Counted from the stretch's first letter, positions 11,300 through 23,007 are shown. The stretch is DNA of 64,000 bases from Zea mays (GCF_902167145.1 NC_050102.1:3596001-3660000), one strand, 5' to 3'. The notes: generated by a model not told the origin, from the sequence alone. Program-made: numbers and translations.

Positions 11300-12016
11300 A
11301 ATTATGTATGGAGTGTAGGCGTCCAACTTCTGATGGCGCACGTTCTGCCTCGCCCGCAACCCGCGTACACCCGCAGCCGTCCCAGCCGCGCCGCGCCGCG
11401 CCGCAGCCTCCCCGCTCCTTCCATCCACGCAGCCGCTCCTCCGCTCCTTCCATGCAGCATCCCGCTCCTCCGCTCCTTCCATCCTCGCCGCCTCTCGCAT
11501 CCCGGCTCCTCCGCTCCTTCCACGCAGCCACCCCACGCTTGCATCCCGCAGCTGCGCGGCGCCGCATCCGGCTCCTTCCATCCTAGCGGCGATCCCCCAC
11601 CCGCTCCTTGCAATCTCGCGGATCCGAGCAGATATCACACAGCCGCCCCACGCCCAAGCGCGCATCCCGCAGCCGCGCGGCACCGCATCCCGCCTCCCTC
11701 ATTCCATCCTCGCTACGATCCCCCACCTGCTCCTTCCATCCTCGCGTCTCCGAGCGCGCTCGATCGGGTTCCCATAATCGCGGCTACCATAAACTCGATG
11801 GCACGCGTGTTGAGGGCATGGGGAGGAGGTGCGCGGCCGCCATCAATTCTGTCCTACCCATCTGCTCCGCGATCCCCGCCATTCTTGTCGCTCACCTTCC
11901 ATCGACGATGCCGCATTGACCTCGGCAACCTCTGCCCACCTACAAGAACAAATGGGGAGGCGACTCGTTCAGTTGCTGCTCCCCTACCTGCAGAGGCGAC
12001 TCGTTCAGTTGCTTGA
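11300..12016 (+). other. GC-rich leader with degenerate 'CGCTCCTTCCAT' repeats
   Basis: Very C-rich sequence in which CGCTCCTTCCAT or close variants recur at about 11410, 11435, 11470, 11510, 11568 and 11728. It is open for 227 codons from 11333, giving a proline, serine and arginine-rich product without any domain I know. Other frames and the opposite strand are also long, as expected from composition. It may be the Helitron 5' leader or promoter, or a captured GC-rich first exon. I do not call a protein. Confidence 0.4.
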
Positions 12017-12069
12017 TCCTCTACATTCGCGCTCTGAATAGGTGTGTTTTCTGTTTTCTGTTTTTTTAT

Positions 12070-12725
12070 AAGTCTCTTGAATTATTTAATTTGCTTGATC
12101 CTGGGCGTCGGATGTTCAACCACTACTCCCCTACCTGCAGATTTAATTTGCTTGAATTATTTAATTTGCTTGATCCTGGACGCACTTCTTCTATTGTTCT
12201 GAAATTGTGCTATGTGTGTAATACAATAGAGAGTTGCTTGGTCGTCAGAACGAGCCTTGTTCTGGGAAAAGCAAATTTTAGCCACCTAAACCTCAAGTTC
12301 AACAGTTCTGCCATGCTCTCAAAATGTTCATGTATCCAATGCTTGCTTTTGGGGAAATTAGTCTGTTGCTGTTATGTGTAGTGCTGGTAGTGGTACTAAG
12401 TCTCTTGAATTATTTAATTTGCTTGATCCTGGGCGTCGGATGTTCAACCACTACTCCCCTACCTGCAGATTTAATTTGCTTGAATTATTTAATTTGCTTG
12501 ATCCTGGACGCACTTCTTCTATTGTTCTGGAATTGTGCTATGTGTGTAATACAATAGAGAGTTGCATGATGGGTAGGACGAGCCTTGTTCTGGGAAAAGC
12601 AAATTATAGCCACCTAAACCTCGAGTTCAACAGTTCTGCCATGCTCTCAAAATGTTCATGTATCCAATGCTTGCTTTTGGGGAAATTAGTCTGTTGCTGT
12701 TATGTGTAGTGCTGGTAGTGGTACC
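12070..12725 (+). repeat. Two tandem copies of a 328-bp unit
   Basis: The copies at 12070-12397 and 12398-12725 are nearly identical and both end GTGCTGGTAGTGGTAC. Each unit contains an internal duplication of a segment around TTATTTAATTTGCTTGATCCTGG. The reading frames inside are repetitive and unlikely to be translated. Confidence 0.85.
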
Positions 12726-12730
12726 CTCGG

Positions 12731-12778
12731 CTGCAAGCCAAGAGTTTTTTCTTGCTGCAAGCCAAGAGTTTTTTCTTG
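12731..12778 (+). repeat. 24-bp direct repeat, two copies
   Basis: The unit begins CTGCAAGCCAAGAG and ends TTTTTTCTTG. The copies at 12731-12754 and 12755-12778 are identical. Confidence 0.85.
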
Positions 12779-12959
12779 TTTTTTTTCAGTGTGTCCAGGT
12801 GTCTTCATTCTGAGCCACAATTACTTTCTTTTCCATGTCACACACAAAAGACTGTAGCTTCGTTTGTATTTAAAGATTTTTTGACTATATAGCTCTGGAA
12901 CAAACTGTCCTACTTACAATGACATGAAAGTAGGACAGTTTGTGGCAAGGAACAAACAA

Positions 12960-13656
12960 CCATGGTTTAGGGTTTCTATTGTTCTGAAAGTGTGCTATGT
13001 GTGTAATTCATTTAAATCCAAGAACAAACTTCTGATGCTCCAATAACTTCTTCTGTTTATAATATGAATCAATTTATTTGTGGCAAGGAACAAACAGCCA
13101 TGGTTTATATTCTATTGTTCTGAAAGTGTGCTATGTGTGTAACTCAGTTAAACCAAGAACAAACTTATGATGCTCCAAAATAACTTCTTCTGTTTAATAT
13201 GAATAAATTTATTTGTGGCAAGGAACAAACAGCCATGGTTTATATTATATTGTTCTGAAAGTGTGCTGTGTGTAATTCATTTAAATCCAAGTTCGCTGTT
13301 CTGATTAGAAAATTGCAGTACTAACTGTGCTTGCTGTTCAATAACAAAGTTCTGCATCAGTAACTGTGCATCCATTAACCATCACTATAATTACAGATAG
13401 TAACCAGTACCAAACTGCACATACTCAATAGCTTTAAGGATTCAGCCATGGTTTATATTATATTGTTCTGAAAGTGTGCTGTGTGTAATTCATTTAAATC
13501 CAAGTTCGCTGTTCTGATTAGAAAATTGCAGTACTAACTGTGCTTGCTGTTCAATAACAAAGTTCTGCATCAGTAACTGTGCATCCATTAACCATCACTA
13601 TAATTACAGATAGTAACCAGTACCAAACTGCACATACTCAATAGCTTTAAGGATTT
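12960..13656 (+). repeat. Repeat array, including two tandem 213-bp units
   Basis: The segments 13231-13443 and 13444-13656 are near-identical tandem copies starting AGCCATGGTTTATATTATA. Before them, two looser copies (about 12975-13110 and 13111-13230) share the blocks ATTGTTCTGAAAGTGTGCT and CAAGGAACAAACAGCCATGG. The array appears to have grown by unequal exchange or slippage. Confidence 0.8.
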
Positions 13657-14044
13657 ATTTCTCATATCTAACAGTTTTCAAACCGAAATAGTGGAATAAG
13701 TAACTGTGCATCCAGTTTCAGTTTCAAGACTTGAAACTGAAACAATTTTCTTCTTCATGCTTGGAGTAACTCAAATTTATCTATTCATGTGGTTCGTGCA
13801 ACGTTATTCTTCACTGCGACGGCAACGCCAACAGCAAACTTGGAGGTGTTGCGGCGCTGCACAACCCTTGGTTAGCCTTACTCCACCTCTGCATCCCCTC
13901 TTGCTTGCTTATTCCCGAATTTCAATTTAGTAACTCAAATTTATTTTGCTTATTCTTCATATGCTCATTAGTACTTATTTATTCTTCACATGCAGTTTGG
14001 TTAGAAAATTGCTGCAATATGTACAGAAAACTGGTTAGTTACAA

Positions 14045-14092
14045 TATGGTTAGGCACTGATATGGTTAGGCACTGATATGGTTAGGCACTGA
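14045..14092 (+). repeat. 16-bp direct repeat, three copies
   Basis: The unit TATGGTTAGGCACTGA occurs three times in succession, with a small change at the last base. Confidence 0.8.
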
Positions 14093-14494
14093 AATCTGTT
14101 TTTTGCCAAAACTCAGTGACAAATGAAATCTGATTTGAGTTGAACATATGCATTTTCCTGATAAAATGTATATGCATTATGTCTTGTTCTTATGTTTTCC
14201 CTAATATGTATAACTTTTATATGACATATGTTAATCTATGAAGAATATCTAATCTGAAATTTTATGTGAGGGCCTGAGGTGAAGTCTCCTATGTAGCTAA
14301 TTATTTTTTCTTCACTATTTCAGTTCTTCTAGCAGTTGAACTCTGCTAATTGAAGCTGCAAAATTAACTTCGACATCAACAAGGTGAGTGAACGCTTCAT
14401 GTTTATTTTTTTAATTGATGTGAACGGATGCAACTGAAATCAGATTTTATGCACCACTGAATATCAATTGCCATGCTTTTCTGCCCATAATAGA

Positions 14495-14571
14495 GGATGA
14501 GAACTGTTGTTACCCGTCATGTAAAAGAGCAAGTATCCTCGACAGACATAAGCGAACAACAGTTCTCATCC
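14495..14571. repeat. Hairpin with a 17-bp perfect stem
   Basis: GGATGAGAACTGTTGTT at 14495-14511 is perfectly inverted at 14555-14571, with a 43-base loop. It lies in non-coding sequence between the tandem repeats and the RPA-like gene of the Helitron. It could be a small fold-back element or a transcript structure. Confidence 0.7.
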
Positions 14572-15277
14572 TTCTTCCGGTTTTTTATTGCTTGAAGGTG
14601 ATCTGTTTTTTGCCAATACATAATTAAACTGTAATCTGATTTCAGTTGAACAACTGCATTGATCTGTTAAAGAAATACATATTTGTTCTTATGTATGTCG
14701 AGGCAGTTAACAGTTGTTTTTTGTGTTAAGTAATACATTGTTAAGTTTGTGTGTATTGGGGTTTTTTGTGTTGGGGTATAAAGTTTATATGCATTCTTCC
14801 GGTATATATCGGTTGATGCTAATTCGTAGAAAAATAAATAGTGGGGAGGCTTGGATGGTACTATACTTTGAATTCGGTGCACTTGCATCCGTTCACAGTT
14901 CTCTTTGTCATCTGCTTCTCTTCATGTTCTTTTCCGAATATACCATTACCCACAAAGGCAAACACCCTTAAGTGCTTCTCTTAATGTGCTTTTCCAATTA
15001 CATCGGTTGCTCTGTGAGACAACCACTCACTCTGAATTTCTCACCAAAGTTATTCTTACCAATTGATGAACACATATATATAACAACCTAGGGAGACTGA
15101 ATGCATAAACTCGCTTGACGACATGATGACTGATTAGATTAAATGGCTTTATAAAGTAAAGTACATGATAAATGATCAAGTTCCATATGCCAACATCACA
15201 TTTTTGAACCGCGAAAGTATGACATGTGTTCCATTTAAATTTAAATTTGAAATTTTGTTAAAGGCTAGAAGGTTTTG
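14572..15277. other. Upstream region of the Helitron RPA-like gene
   Basis: AT-rich with no conserved coding exon that I can support. It should hold the promoter and leader of the RPA-like gene. Confidence 0.3.
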
Positions 15278-16646
15278 ATGGAACCGGTCATATTGAACCG
15301 AGAAAGAGACGCAGCGGACCGCATAAAACGGATGCCTATGTAAGTTATTACATAAATATATTTACACAGAATTTGTCTATCAAAGAAATTACCGTTATTT
15401 AGTCGTATGTTTAATATAGCTACAGGTTGTTCGACGACCACCGTGATGAAGATTTTTATGGGCTACCTCGGAAATACAGTATTGTCGCTCGGGTAGAAGT
15501 TAAATTCCCGATTGAACCACGTTATCGTGATAGACAACATTTTATTTTATCTGACATCAATGTAAGCCAACAATTATTTAAGTTTCATTTACAAAGTTGC
15601 ATGATCTTCATACCATTGCCTATACTCCTACTGAAATCCTACTGAAATACTATTAGGGAGCCAAGATCGAGGCCATAACATATGTGTCCGTGACAGTTAA
15701 ACATTTCAACAATTTGCTACATGAAAAGCATGTTTACAATATGCATAACGTAAAGTTTGGTCTTCATCCGGGGGAATTTAATTTTCGACATCTAAATGGT
15801 CCCATGGAATTGTATTTCAACCAACAAACTATCGTGGAGCCATACACAGTTCCAATTCAAATGCCGCCATTCCCAAAACATATATTCTTCAACCTTGATG
15901 ATATTGCTGAGTTGCCAAACAGGACTTTAGTCGATAAGAATATATTGATCTTGGCTCGATATATTCCATTGATCGTTTAAACAAAATTTAGTATTAATCC
16001 ATTTATAAATTGTTATTTTTGTAGACATTATGGCTATTGTAGTCCACATGGATACAATTCATCGCACAATGTGGGGCCCTTTCAGAAAGATTGTTATAAT
16101 GGATGCTAGGTATATTCCATTAATTGTATATGTCAAATCTATGTATATTACTAACAAATTCTTACCAAATTGAATGTCGTAGGGGGTCTTTACATATCAT
16201 TAAAGTTTGGGGTGACCTACTAAACAAAAATGCACTCCGTTGGGCGTTGGCTAAGGAGGATTATGGCATAATAATTGGGACTATGTTTAGGCGGTTCAGA
16301 AGACAAGGTACAACATGTCTTTACGCCTTGCAAACACATCTGTCACTAAGTTTTGCTTTATAATGATTCGTAACATAAATTTAAATGTGTAATTCTAGAG
16401 TTCCTCGAGTCTTCGGATCATACCGCAATACACTTCAATCCGTTCCATCACAACGCCCACTATTTTGGACGTAAGTATACTCTTAAAAATTAGTTACATT
16501 TAAATCGTGATTGTTCTCATTAAATCATGAACTTCGTGTAGATGTGATTAATTGTGCCATTCATTGCAGCAATTCAAAAAGCTTTGGTGGCGCGGAACAA
16601 CCGTCAGTTTGCTGTTACATTTCTTGAAGAGCAAAGGCGTAGATAG
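15278..16646 (+). pseudogene. Helitron-encoded RPA-like single-strand DNA-binding protein, seven exons, one mutated splice donor
   Basis: Joining exons 15278-15339, 15426-15561, 15657-15933, 16025-16109, 16183-16307, 16399-16470 and 16570-16646 gives one open frame of 277 codons from an ATG to a TAG, with matching phases and AG at every acceptor. Donors are GT (GTAAG, GTAAGC, GTATAT, GTACAA, GTAAGT), except that exon 3 ends before AT (ATAAGA at 15934). This looks like a G-to-A change at the first intron base. The product resembles the OB-fold RPA70-like proteins that plant Helitrons carry beside RepHel: an N-terminal OB region with FYGLPRKYSIVARV, a second region (VSVTVKHFNNLL) and a short third one. 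Such proteins are thought to coat single-stranded DNA during rolling-circle transposition. A nearby in-frame stop follows if intron 3 is retained. The assignment rests on family recognition, not a search. Confidence 0.75.
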
Positions 16647-17481
16647 ATTCTACAATTTCACAAAGAGCAATAATTGGAACTATGTTTAGGCCTAGATAGA
16701 TTCTACAATGATAGAATACATGTCGTACTGTTATTGATCAACCAAGAGCAACATGAGGCTGAATTGTAATACCTATGACATGGGTTTAATAAGAGATAGT
16801 TTGTGAATTTTTTTTGTTCCCATGATTAATAAATATTTTGTGCGAAAAATTGAATTCTCGTAATAATCTGTATGGGTTACAAATATTTATATATTGCAAA
16901 CAAACTCTAAATATGTATTTTGTCTAACATGCGTGAAATTCCTGAAAAATAATATGAACAAAATTAATGCATTTTGTTGGACAGGTCTGATCACCTCAAA
17001 ATTTAATGAATACAAAGTGTGGACGTTAGTGGGAGACTTTGCAAGTTCGAAATTTCCTTCTTTAAACAGTTTGTTACCCTCAGAAAGTCCTCCACCTCAG
17101 AACTAGATGTTAATCAACTCAAAATAACAAACTCAGAAACATGGTTGTATTTCTATCAAGCACTCAAAAGGCAGTTAACAGTTTGCTCAAATGAAAACAA
17201 AACAAAAAAAGTTATATAATTCGTATATACATGGACATTTTGAAGTATGAACATTTCAGCAAAAATGCACTTATGATAAGCTCACTGGGATACAGATTTG
17301 CACAAGTTGAGGGGCTTCAGGAATTGTATTTAGAAACGACTGACAGCGGTGGAAGCCGGCCACTGATCCTGCGAAGCAAACCTCCTCCCTTAGTTTTTTT
17401 GAATAAATTCATCTCAACGGTTGACTGTGTTTGTGTACCTCGGTGTAGTTTTTTTATTACAAAAAAGGAAGGAGCAGCATT
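16647..17481 (+). other. 3' region of the RPA-like gene, no further gene
   Basis: AT-rich sequence with short open frames and no recognisable domain. A phrase around the exon 5 motif (AATAATTGGAACTATGTTTAGGC) recurs at about 16669, suggesting a small local duplication. Confidence 0.4.
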
Positions 17482-18342
17482 CATAGGTGTAGCCCTTGCG
17501 TTGCTACGGAATCAATATACTAAAATCCTTCACCCAATGCACAGGAGACAGAATTGAGATATACCAAAAATTGTAGTGTTAATACCTTAAAACCACTAAT
17601 TTACCAAGCCTGAGAGATCCATTACTAATAATTTGATATCATAATGACCTTTAAAGATCTCATATTTGGGAAAGCTTCAACCAAAGAGATAGTACGAGCT
17701 TTGTCTATACTGCTGAAATTAAACCATAGGGGACAACAGTAGTATATAAATGAAATAAAACACAACAGGGTAATGGAACACCTTGCCTCGGCCTTGCCTA
17801 GGACCTCGTCGGGTACTGTCGTCTTTACTTCTGCCTCCACTGAAACCTAACAGAGAAATGGAAGCAAGATCAGATAAGGCTGCGTGGAATAGAGATAAGG
17901 CGAGGCCGAACACAGCGAGTGGGAGCAGCACAAATCACCTCGACGCCGGGTGCACGTAGATCCATACAAATATAGCGCACACTTTGTTGCTTGTAAGCAT
18001 GCGCAGATTGCAAAACAAAAAAGAATGCTAAGTTACTGTATGGTTCTATTATTTACAAGAACTGCCAAGTAGAATGCTCGGTTACATGTAGGCGCAAGGG
18101 GCTGCGGTCAAACCATGGTTTCTTATGATTCTGCACAAGCTGTTACAGAATCAACATGATAGTAGTGGCCTGCTCAAAGGCTATCCCCAGATTTGTATGA
18201 AATAGTGCGATTCATCTGATTTTTCGGTGAAATGTATCTTCCCAAAGGGGCTGAATATAAAGATTTATATGGAAACTACCCCAAACCCCAAATGGAGATA
18301 TGTACCTGATGGAGCCCTGATGGAGCATTCAAGTAAAATCCA

Positions 18343-18870
18343 CTACTCAATCCCCTCAAGATTGTATTCCACCATCTTCTCAAGGGCACTTCTGAAGTCA
18401 CTTCTTGGAAGGCACTGCAGATTTTGGATTGCCAAGTCACCCTTCTCTCTTGCAAGCTCATGTGCCCTCCGTATCCCACCACTTCTATGAACGAGCTCTA
18501 TTGCAGCAGCTAACGAATCCGTGTCACTGAACTCAGAATCAATGATCTCCCTTAGCTCTGGTTCACTTTGCAAAGCGAAGATGACTGGAGCAGTCAGGTT
18601 TCCCTTTGCCAAGTCACTTGCTGCTGGTTTGCCAAGTTGTTCGGCTGACTGGGTGAAATCCAGCATGTCATCGACAACCTGGAAGGATAGACCAAGATTC
18701 CTGCCATATGCATACATTTTTTTCACAAATAGTAGTGCTGACGCCACTGAATATGGCAGCTGATTTTGTGCTGGCTGCAATCAAAGATGCAGTCTTATAG
18801 TAGCTCTTGAGAAGTTAGTCGTCAAGTGTGATGTCACAATCAAAAAGAGTGGAAGTTTCTGATGTCCTGT
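18343..18870 (-). pseudogene. Captured solanesyl-diphosphate synthase fragment (C-terminal part)
   Basis: The C-terminal third of a long-chain trans-prenyl diphosphate synthase, the enzyme that builds the solanesyl tail of plastoquinone or ubiquinone. The readable part contains [17 protein letters not shown], which includes the second aspartate-rich motif (DDxxD), then [23 protein letters not shown] and a normal stop at 18343-18345. Upstream, SLFDCD-like and [16 protein letters not shown] phrases are also recognisable, but they carry a stop in place of a codon (near 18817) and a frameshift near 18730. The first aspartate motif and the N-terminal half are absent. No introns are visible in the 3' part. 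A further segment at 18871-19015 is open and fused upstream, but I do not recognise its source. It is a gene fragment in a Helitron and not a working enzyme. Confidence 0.85.
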
Positions 18871-19194
18871 TTCCTGACATCAGGCATCTTCTCATCTTGT
18901 CACTCCTTAAAAGTGGTGTCTTAATATCCTTCTCAATCTTCTCAAGAGCTTCCATCATCAAAGGTTCAACAAATATTTTTGAACATCCAAGCAACGAACA
19001 GATAACAATTATCAATTAGTGCTATCAACATGCAGACATTCATGCTTGTAACAGACACAACTACATAAAGATAGAAATGTGTATAAAGATGAGAAAATTT
19101 ACTGTTCCCTATATACATGAAAGAACCAAAGTTAAATGAAAGGGTTCATGTGATGCATCAATTAAAAAAATCATATAATTTCATTTGCCTCCTC

Positions 19195-19310
19195 CTACTC
19201 TTCTTCCCATGATTCTTTTACATCATCTTCTTCAACATCTTCATCAGCCCACTGATTTTTAAGTGGCTCGGCTTTCACAACAGGCACAACTGGCTGGAAT
19301 TCTTCAGAAT
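19195..19310 (-). pseudogene. Captured exon resembling the N-terminal region of eIF3 subunit J
   Basis: Read on the minus strand after an AG acceptor at 19311-19312, the segment encodes an acidic phrase of the form LKNQWADEDVEEDDVKESWEEE. This is the pattern of the conserved N-terminal region of eukaryotic translation initiation factor 3 subunit J. A stop follows at 19195-19197, so only about 38 codons remain. It lies in the same Helitron and orientation as the solanesyl-diphosphate synthase fragment. The match rests on one acidic, low-complexity stretch, so it is less certain. Confidence 0.5.
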
Positions 19311-20043
19311 CTGAAATGCAGTATAGATTAGTTTCCATAACACAGTAACAGAGCATATGAAGGTGGATTCAACTAGCAGATACAGATGCCACTAAAATTA
19401 GAATGGTAGTGTGAACAAGAAATCAGACCTACACTGCAAGGGCATATGCATCAAGTATCTCCAACAAATATTTTTGAACAGACAAGCAACGAACAGATAA
19501 TAATTATCAATTAGTGCTTATAACAGTCACAACTACATAAAGAACTTGAAGTCACAAACAATTATTGCTGAACTGCATAGATGACAGCAGCTAGAGTATA
19601 GTGTACAATTATATCATGAACTTGAAGTCACGAACAATTATTGCTGAACTTTGTTTTCATAACAAACTTAACACAACTTTTTTTTGTTCTTTTCTGCTAC
19701 ACACCCGTACACCACAAACATGTTATTAGCATAAATTTGTCTGCATACGCATCGCCTAAATCCATCTCAGAATCATCTGAAATAGAACAATCATCTGGAT
19801 TTTCACTTAAAACATCCAATACATCATCATCATGGTGTATAATTAGTTTCCTTTTGTGGAAGTTATCAGTTTGCAAATATGATGAAGGAATGATTATTGG
19901 CGGGGGCACGGTGATGCTTGGTGGACGCCCTCGCTGTGTCCTTAATGTGTAGTAGAGATATATTGAACTAAATTGTGGTTGTACACAGAGTAAATGTGTG
20001 AAAACTTAACTAAGCCATTCCACTATCCATAATAGGGGTCTTT

Positions 20044-23007
20044 ATGGAGAACGGAGAACCAACAGAAACATATCAGATGGAACTTAGTGATGGTCGCACA
20101 CCATTGACAAACATCTCAAACACCATTAATATAGGTAAAGGTAATTACACTTGTGTCGATTAACGTTTATATCGTAGTATGTAGGGGAACGCTAATACAC
20201 AAGGTTATATTGTAGCTGATGAAAATGGATCGAAATCGCTTGGACCAAATGTTGATGCTAAGGAACGTAAGAGGCAAAGGGAAAGGGAAAGATATGCCGC
20301 GATGACCGTTGAACAAAAAAACGATAAAAGTAGAAAGCGTCGTGAAGTAATCCATCTTGGTCCAGGTATATGATCATTGTAACAATTATTTTAACATATC
20401 CTCTTGTGGATTAGTGAATATCTATTAATCTTATTTTTTGGTTTTCATTGTGTTTCACAGTTAGTCTTTCAGATGGCTGTAGCACAATTGATTTCACAAA
20501 CTTTGCAACACAAGGTATTGTGGGTATACCAGTCGCAATTTTTTGTAGCCATGAAAATCATTTTGTAGCCATGAAAGTCATTTTGCCACTGTTGATTTGG
20601 CAGTTCCAAATAATAACACTTCACCGACCAATAATTTTATCGAACGAGAAAGGCAAAGGCATAGAGAACGACGTGCAAAAATGTCAGTAGACCAAAGGAA
20701 CGAGTTGAATAAGAAACGACGTGAGGCGCGACAACAAAACAAGGGACAACATATGATGTCCACTGTGTCAGGAGGTGATGAAACACGTCAAATTTAAATT
20801 AGTTTTCTGTGCATAAACCTACACTTAGAAAGTAATGTGTTCAATGTTTTTAGATGGAAACGAAAAAATAAATGTGAATCAAGATGATGATAGCGATTGG
20901 TTGCATAGGAATGAGACATTCAAGGCAAACGATGTTTTCACAACGAGAGACCTTCTGACACCAGGTACATGACTTTTCACTCAACTAAATTTGTAAAACA
21001 GCTGATTTCAGGCGGTTTAACGTATACATGCCTTATTCCAGGCGGTGAGCATGAAACGGTTGGTAACACGTCTAACCATAATTTGGAAAAGGCCGCCTAC
21101 TTTAGAGAGCGGTACAAAAACTTAACTCCCGCCGAGAGGGAGTTTAGGCGTGAACGCCTTAGGTTGTACAATAGTACACCAAAGCGGAAAGGGTCAAAGA
21201 TAGAGTACATACGAAAACGTAGAGCACTGTTGGCTGACACATTGAGTCATGAGTCCATCGCCATGGAGTCCCCAACATATACCCCTGAGGTTGTACACCC
21301 TACAACAGATGCAATTGAACCTGATGGATCCGCAGTTACCCCCTGCGACTGGGTTATCCCTGAAATCGCCAGTAACCCGTTCCTGCCAGCTTCAACACAG
21401 ACTGAGGATGCCAATTCACTGCATATGTCTATTGGACCACTAAGACGTAAACAACATGTGCCACATGGTGAAAGACAATCTATCTTAGCCCGTCGAAACC
21501 GGCAATTTGAAGCATCCATTTCAAGGAACATGGCTACTGCGACTGATGATACCATCAATGACGCTGGGGAAGGGGATGATTGGACACAACCCCATATGAC
21601 TGCAAAGATCAACAACAATGGTAATATACTATCATTGTTTTCAAGTCAGATGAGTTGTCGGTCATTTTGGCTGACCAACTTGGACGATAGCGTGTAGTCC
21701 GACTAAACGTGTGTTTCCATCAGTACAATGTAGGAGTCAATGCCATGGTGCTATCGTGGCAACAAATGAGAGTGCAAGTATGCCCGAACAAGGAAGTGGG
21801 GTTGATCATACCCAGTCGAAGCCAAGGGTCATTTCCAATGGTAATTGTTAATAATCTTTATTCGGGCTACATATTTTCTCTGCCCTGTTATCACGAATGC
21901 ACATGTATTTTATGTGGCTTGTATTTTCACGTTCCAGTTGATGACGATGACGGTGTCGTATTTGAAGACGACGCTGATGAGAACGAGGGATACCTATTCG
22001 CTGGGCAATGTACTAATTTCAATCTTTGTATGATACCAATGCTTATATAAATACATATGTCTTACTCATTGTTTCCAAAAAATATCAGATGAGGATACCG
22101 ATGAGGATATAGAGGTCGATGGTAGTCAAGATGAATCGACTGCCACTGATGTTCCTGACCCGTACGACAAGGTGTACAGCAACATCCCTGAAGAAACACA
22201 TATGCTCAAGACTGTTCCCAACTGCGGTTATTGCACCGCGAAGAAGTTTGAGTATGAGACACCTGGTTTTTGTTGTCGTGGTGGGAAGGTTGAGCTAGCC
22301 CCACTGGAGACCCCTCCCCAACTCAAGAGGTTGTGGGATAGTGCAGACTCTGATGCTAGGCACTTTCGTGATAACATTAGGTTTTTTAATGGCCATTTCT
22401 CTTTCACTTCCCTATACTGTTGCCTCGATAGTATGACAACTAATGTAAGGGATTCTGGTATATACACGTTCCGAGCACAGGGCATGATGTATCACAATAT
22501 CAAGTCATTTGGTAGGGATGGTGGGGCAGAGCATAAACACCTTGAGCTTTACTTTTATGATGATGATCCCACTCTCGAGCATCGGTACCGTAAGTGTCGC
22601 GAAGAGCATCAACAGAAAGACAAAGAGGTTATTCGACAGATAGTCGACATACTACGTGGAAACCCGTACTCCGAGCACCTTAGGACCATGGGTCACGTTG
22701 AGAACCTTGATGACTATCGTATTGCGTTGAACCTAGACCAGACGTTGAACCAGAAGACATATAACACACCTCTCACTTCGGAGGTGGCCGCTATCTGGAT
22801 CGAAGGGAGCGAAGGGCGAGGCCAGTTCAGCAAGAGTGTTATGCTTCATGGGAAGGACAGTTCAAGCCACTGCATCCGCTCATACCATGGATGCTACGAT
22901 GCACTATCATATCCATTGTTCTTCCCTAGAGGCGAACTTGGCTGGCACGCAAATATCCCAAAGGTCGGAGTATCCATGGACGAAGTGGATGCATACCGTG
23001 CGACACA
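20044..23007 (+). pseudogene. Truncated Helitron Rep gene (N-terminal part of RepHel)
   Basis: Several exons of a plant RepHel gene. A first exon from the ATG at 20044 reads into SDGRTPLTNISNT. Short arginine-rich exons follow, including the repeated pattern RERYAAMTVEQKN / RRAKMSVDQRNELNKKRREARQ (20185-20367, 20590-20790). A further exon lies at 21042-21620, and a long one at 22089-23007. The long exon holds the cysteine cluster CGYCTAKKFEYETPGFCCRGG and the start of the Helitron_like_N domain, through DALSYPLFFPRGELGW. RepHel normally continues into an HUH nuclease motif, catalytic tyrosines and a Pif1-type helicase. None of these is present: the frame ends at a hAT MITE at 23008 and is not resumed after it. 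Exon joins in the first kilobase are only approximate. Confidence 0.8.

Larger units (their letters stand above)
17482..19958 (-). mobile_element. Nested non-autonomous Helitron carrying captured gene fragments
   Basis: Read on the minus strand, the 5' end is TCTCTACTACACATTA, beginning opposite position 19958 and preceded by A. GGCGTCCA follows at position 30 of the element, exactly as in the outer Helitron (30 bases from 11289), so both belong to one terminal family. The 3' end lies near 17482, where the minus strand reads CCGTAGCAACGCAAGGGC then ACACCTAT, a worn version of the outer 3' end. The last bases are CTAT rather than CTAG, so that end is mutated or shifted by a few bases. It contains pieces of at least two host genes on its own sense strand and no transposition gene. 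It separates the RPA-like gene from the Rep gene of the outer element. Confidence 0.65.

Noticed and set aside
18828..19019. A plus-strand open frame opposite the captured gene fragments
   Set aside because: It mirrors the minus-strand coding pattern and has no domain of its own.
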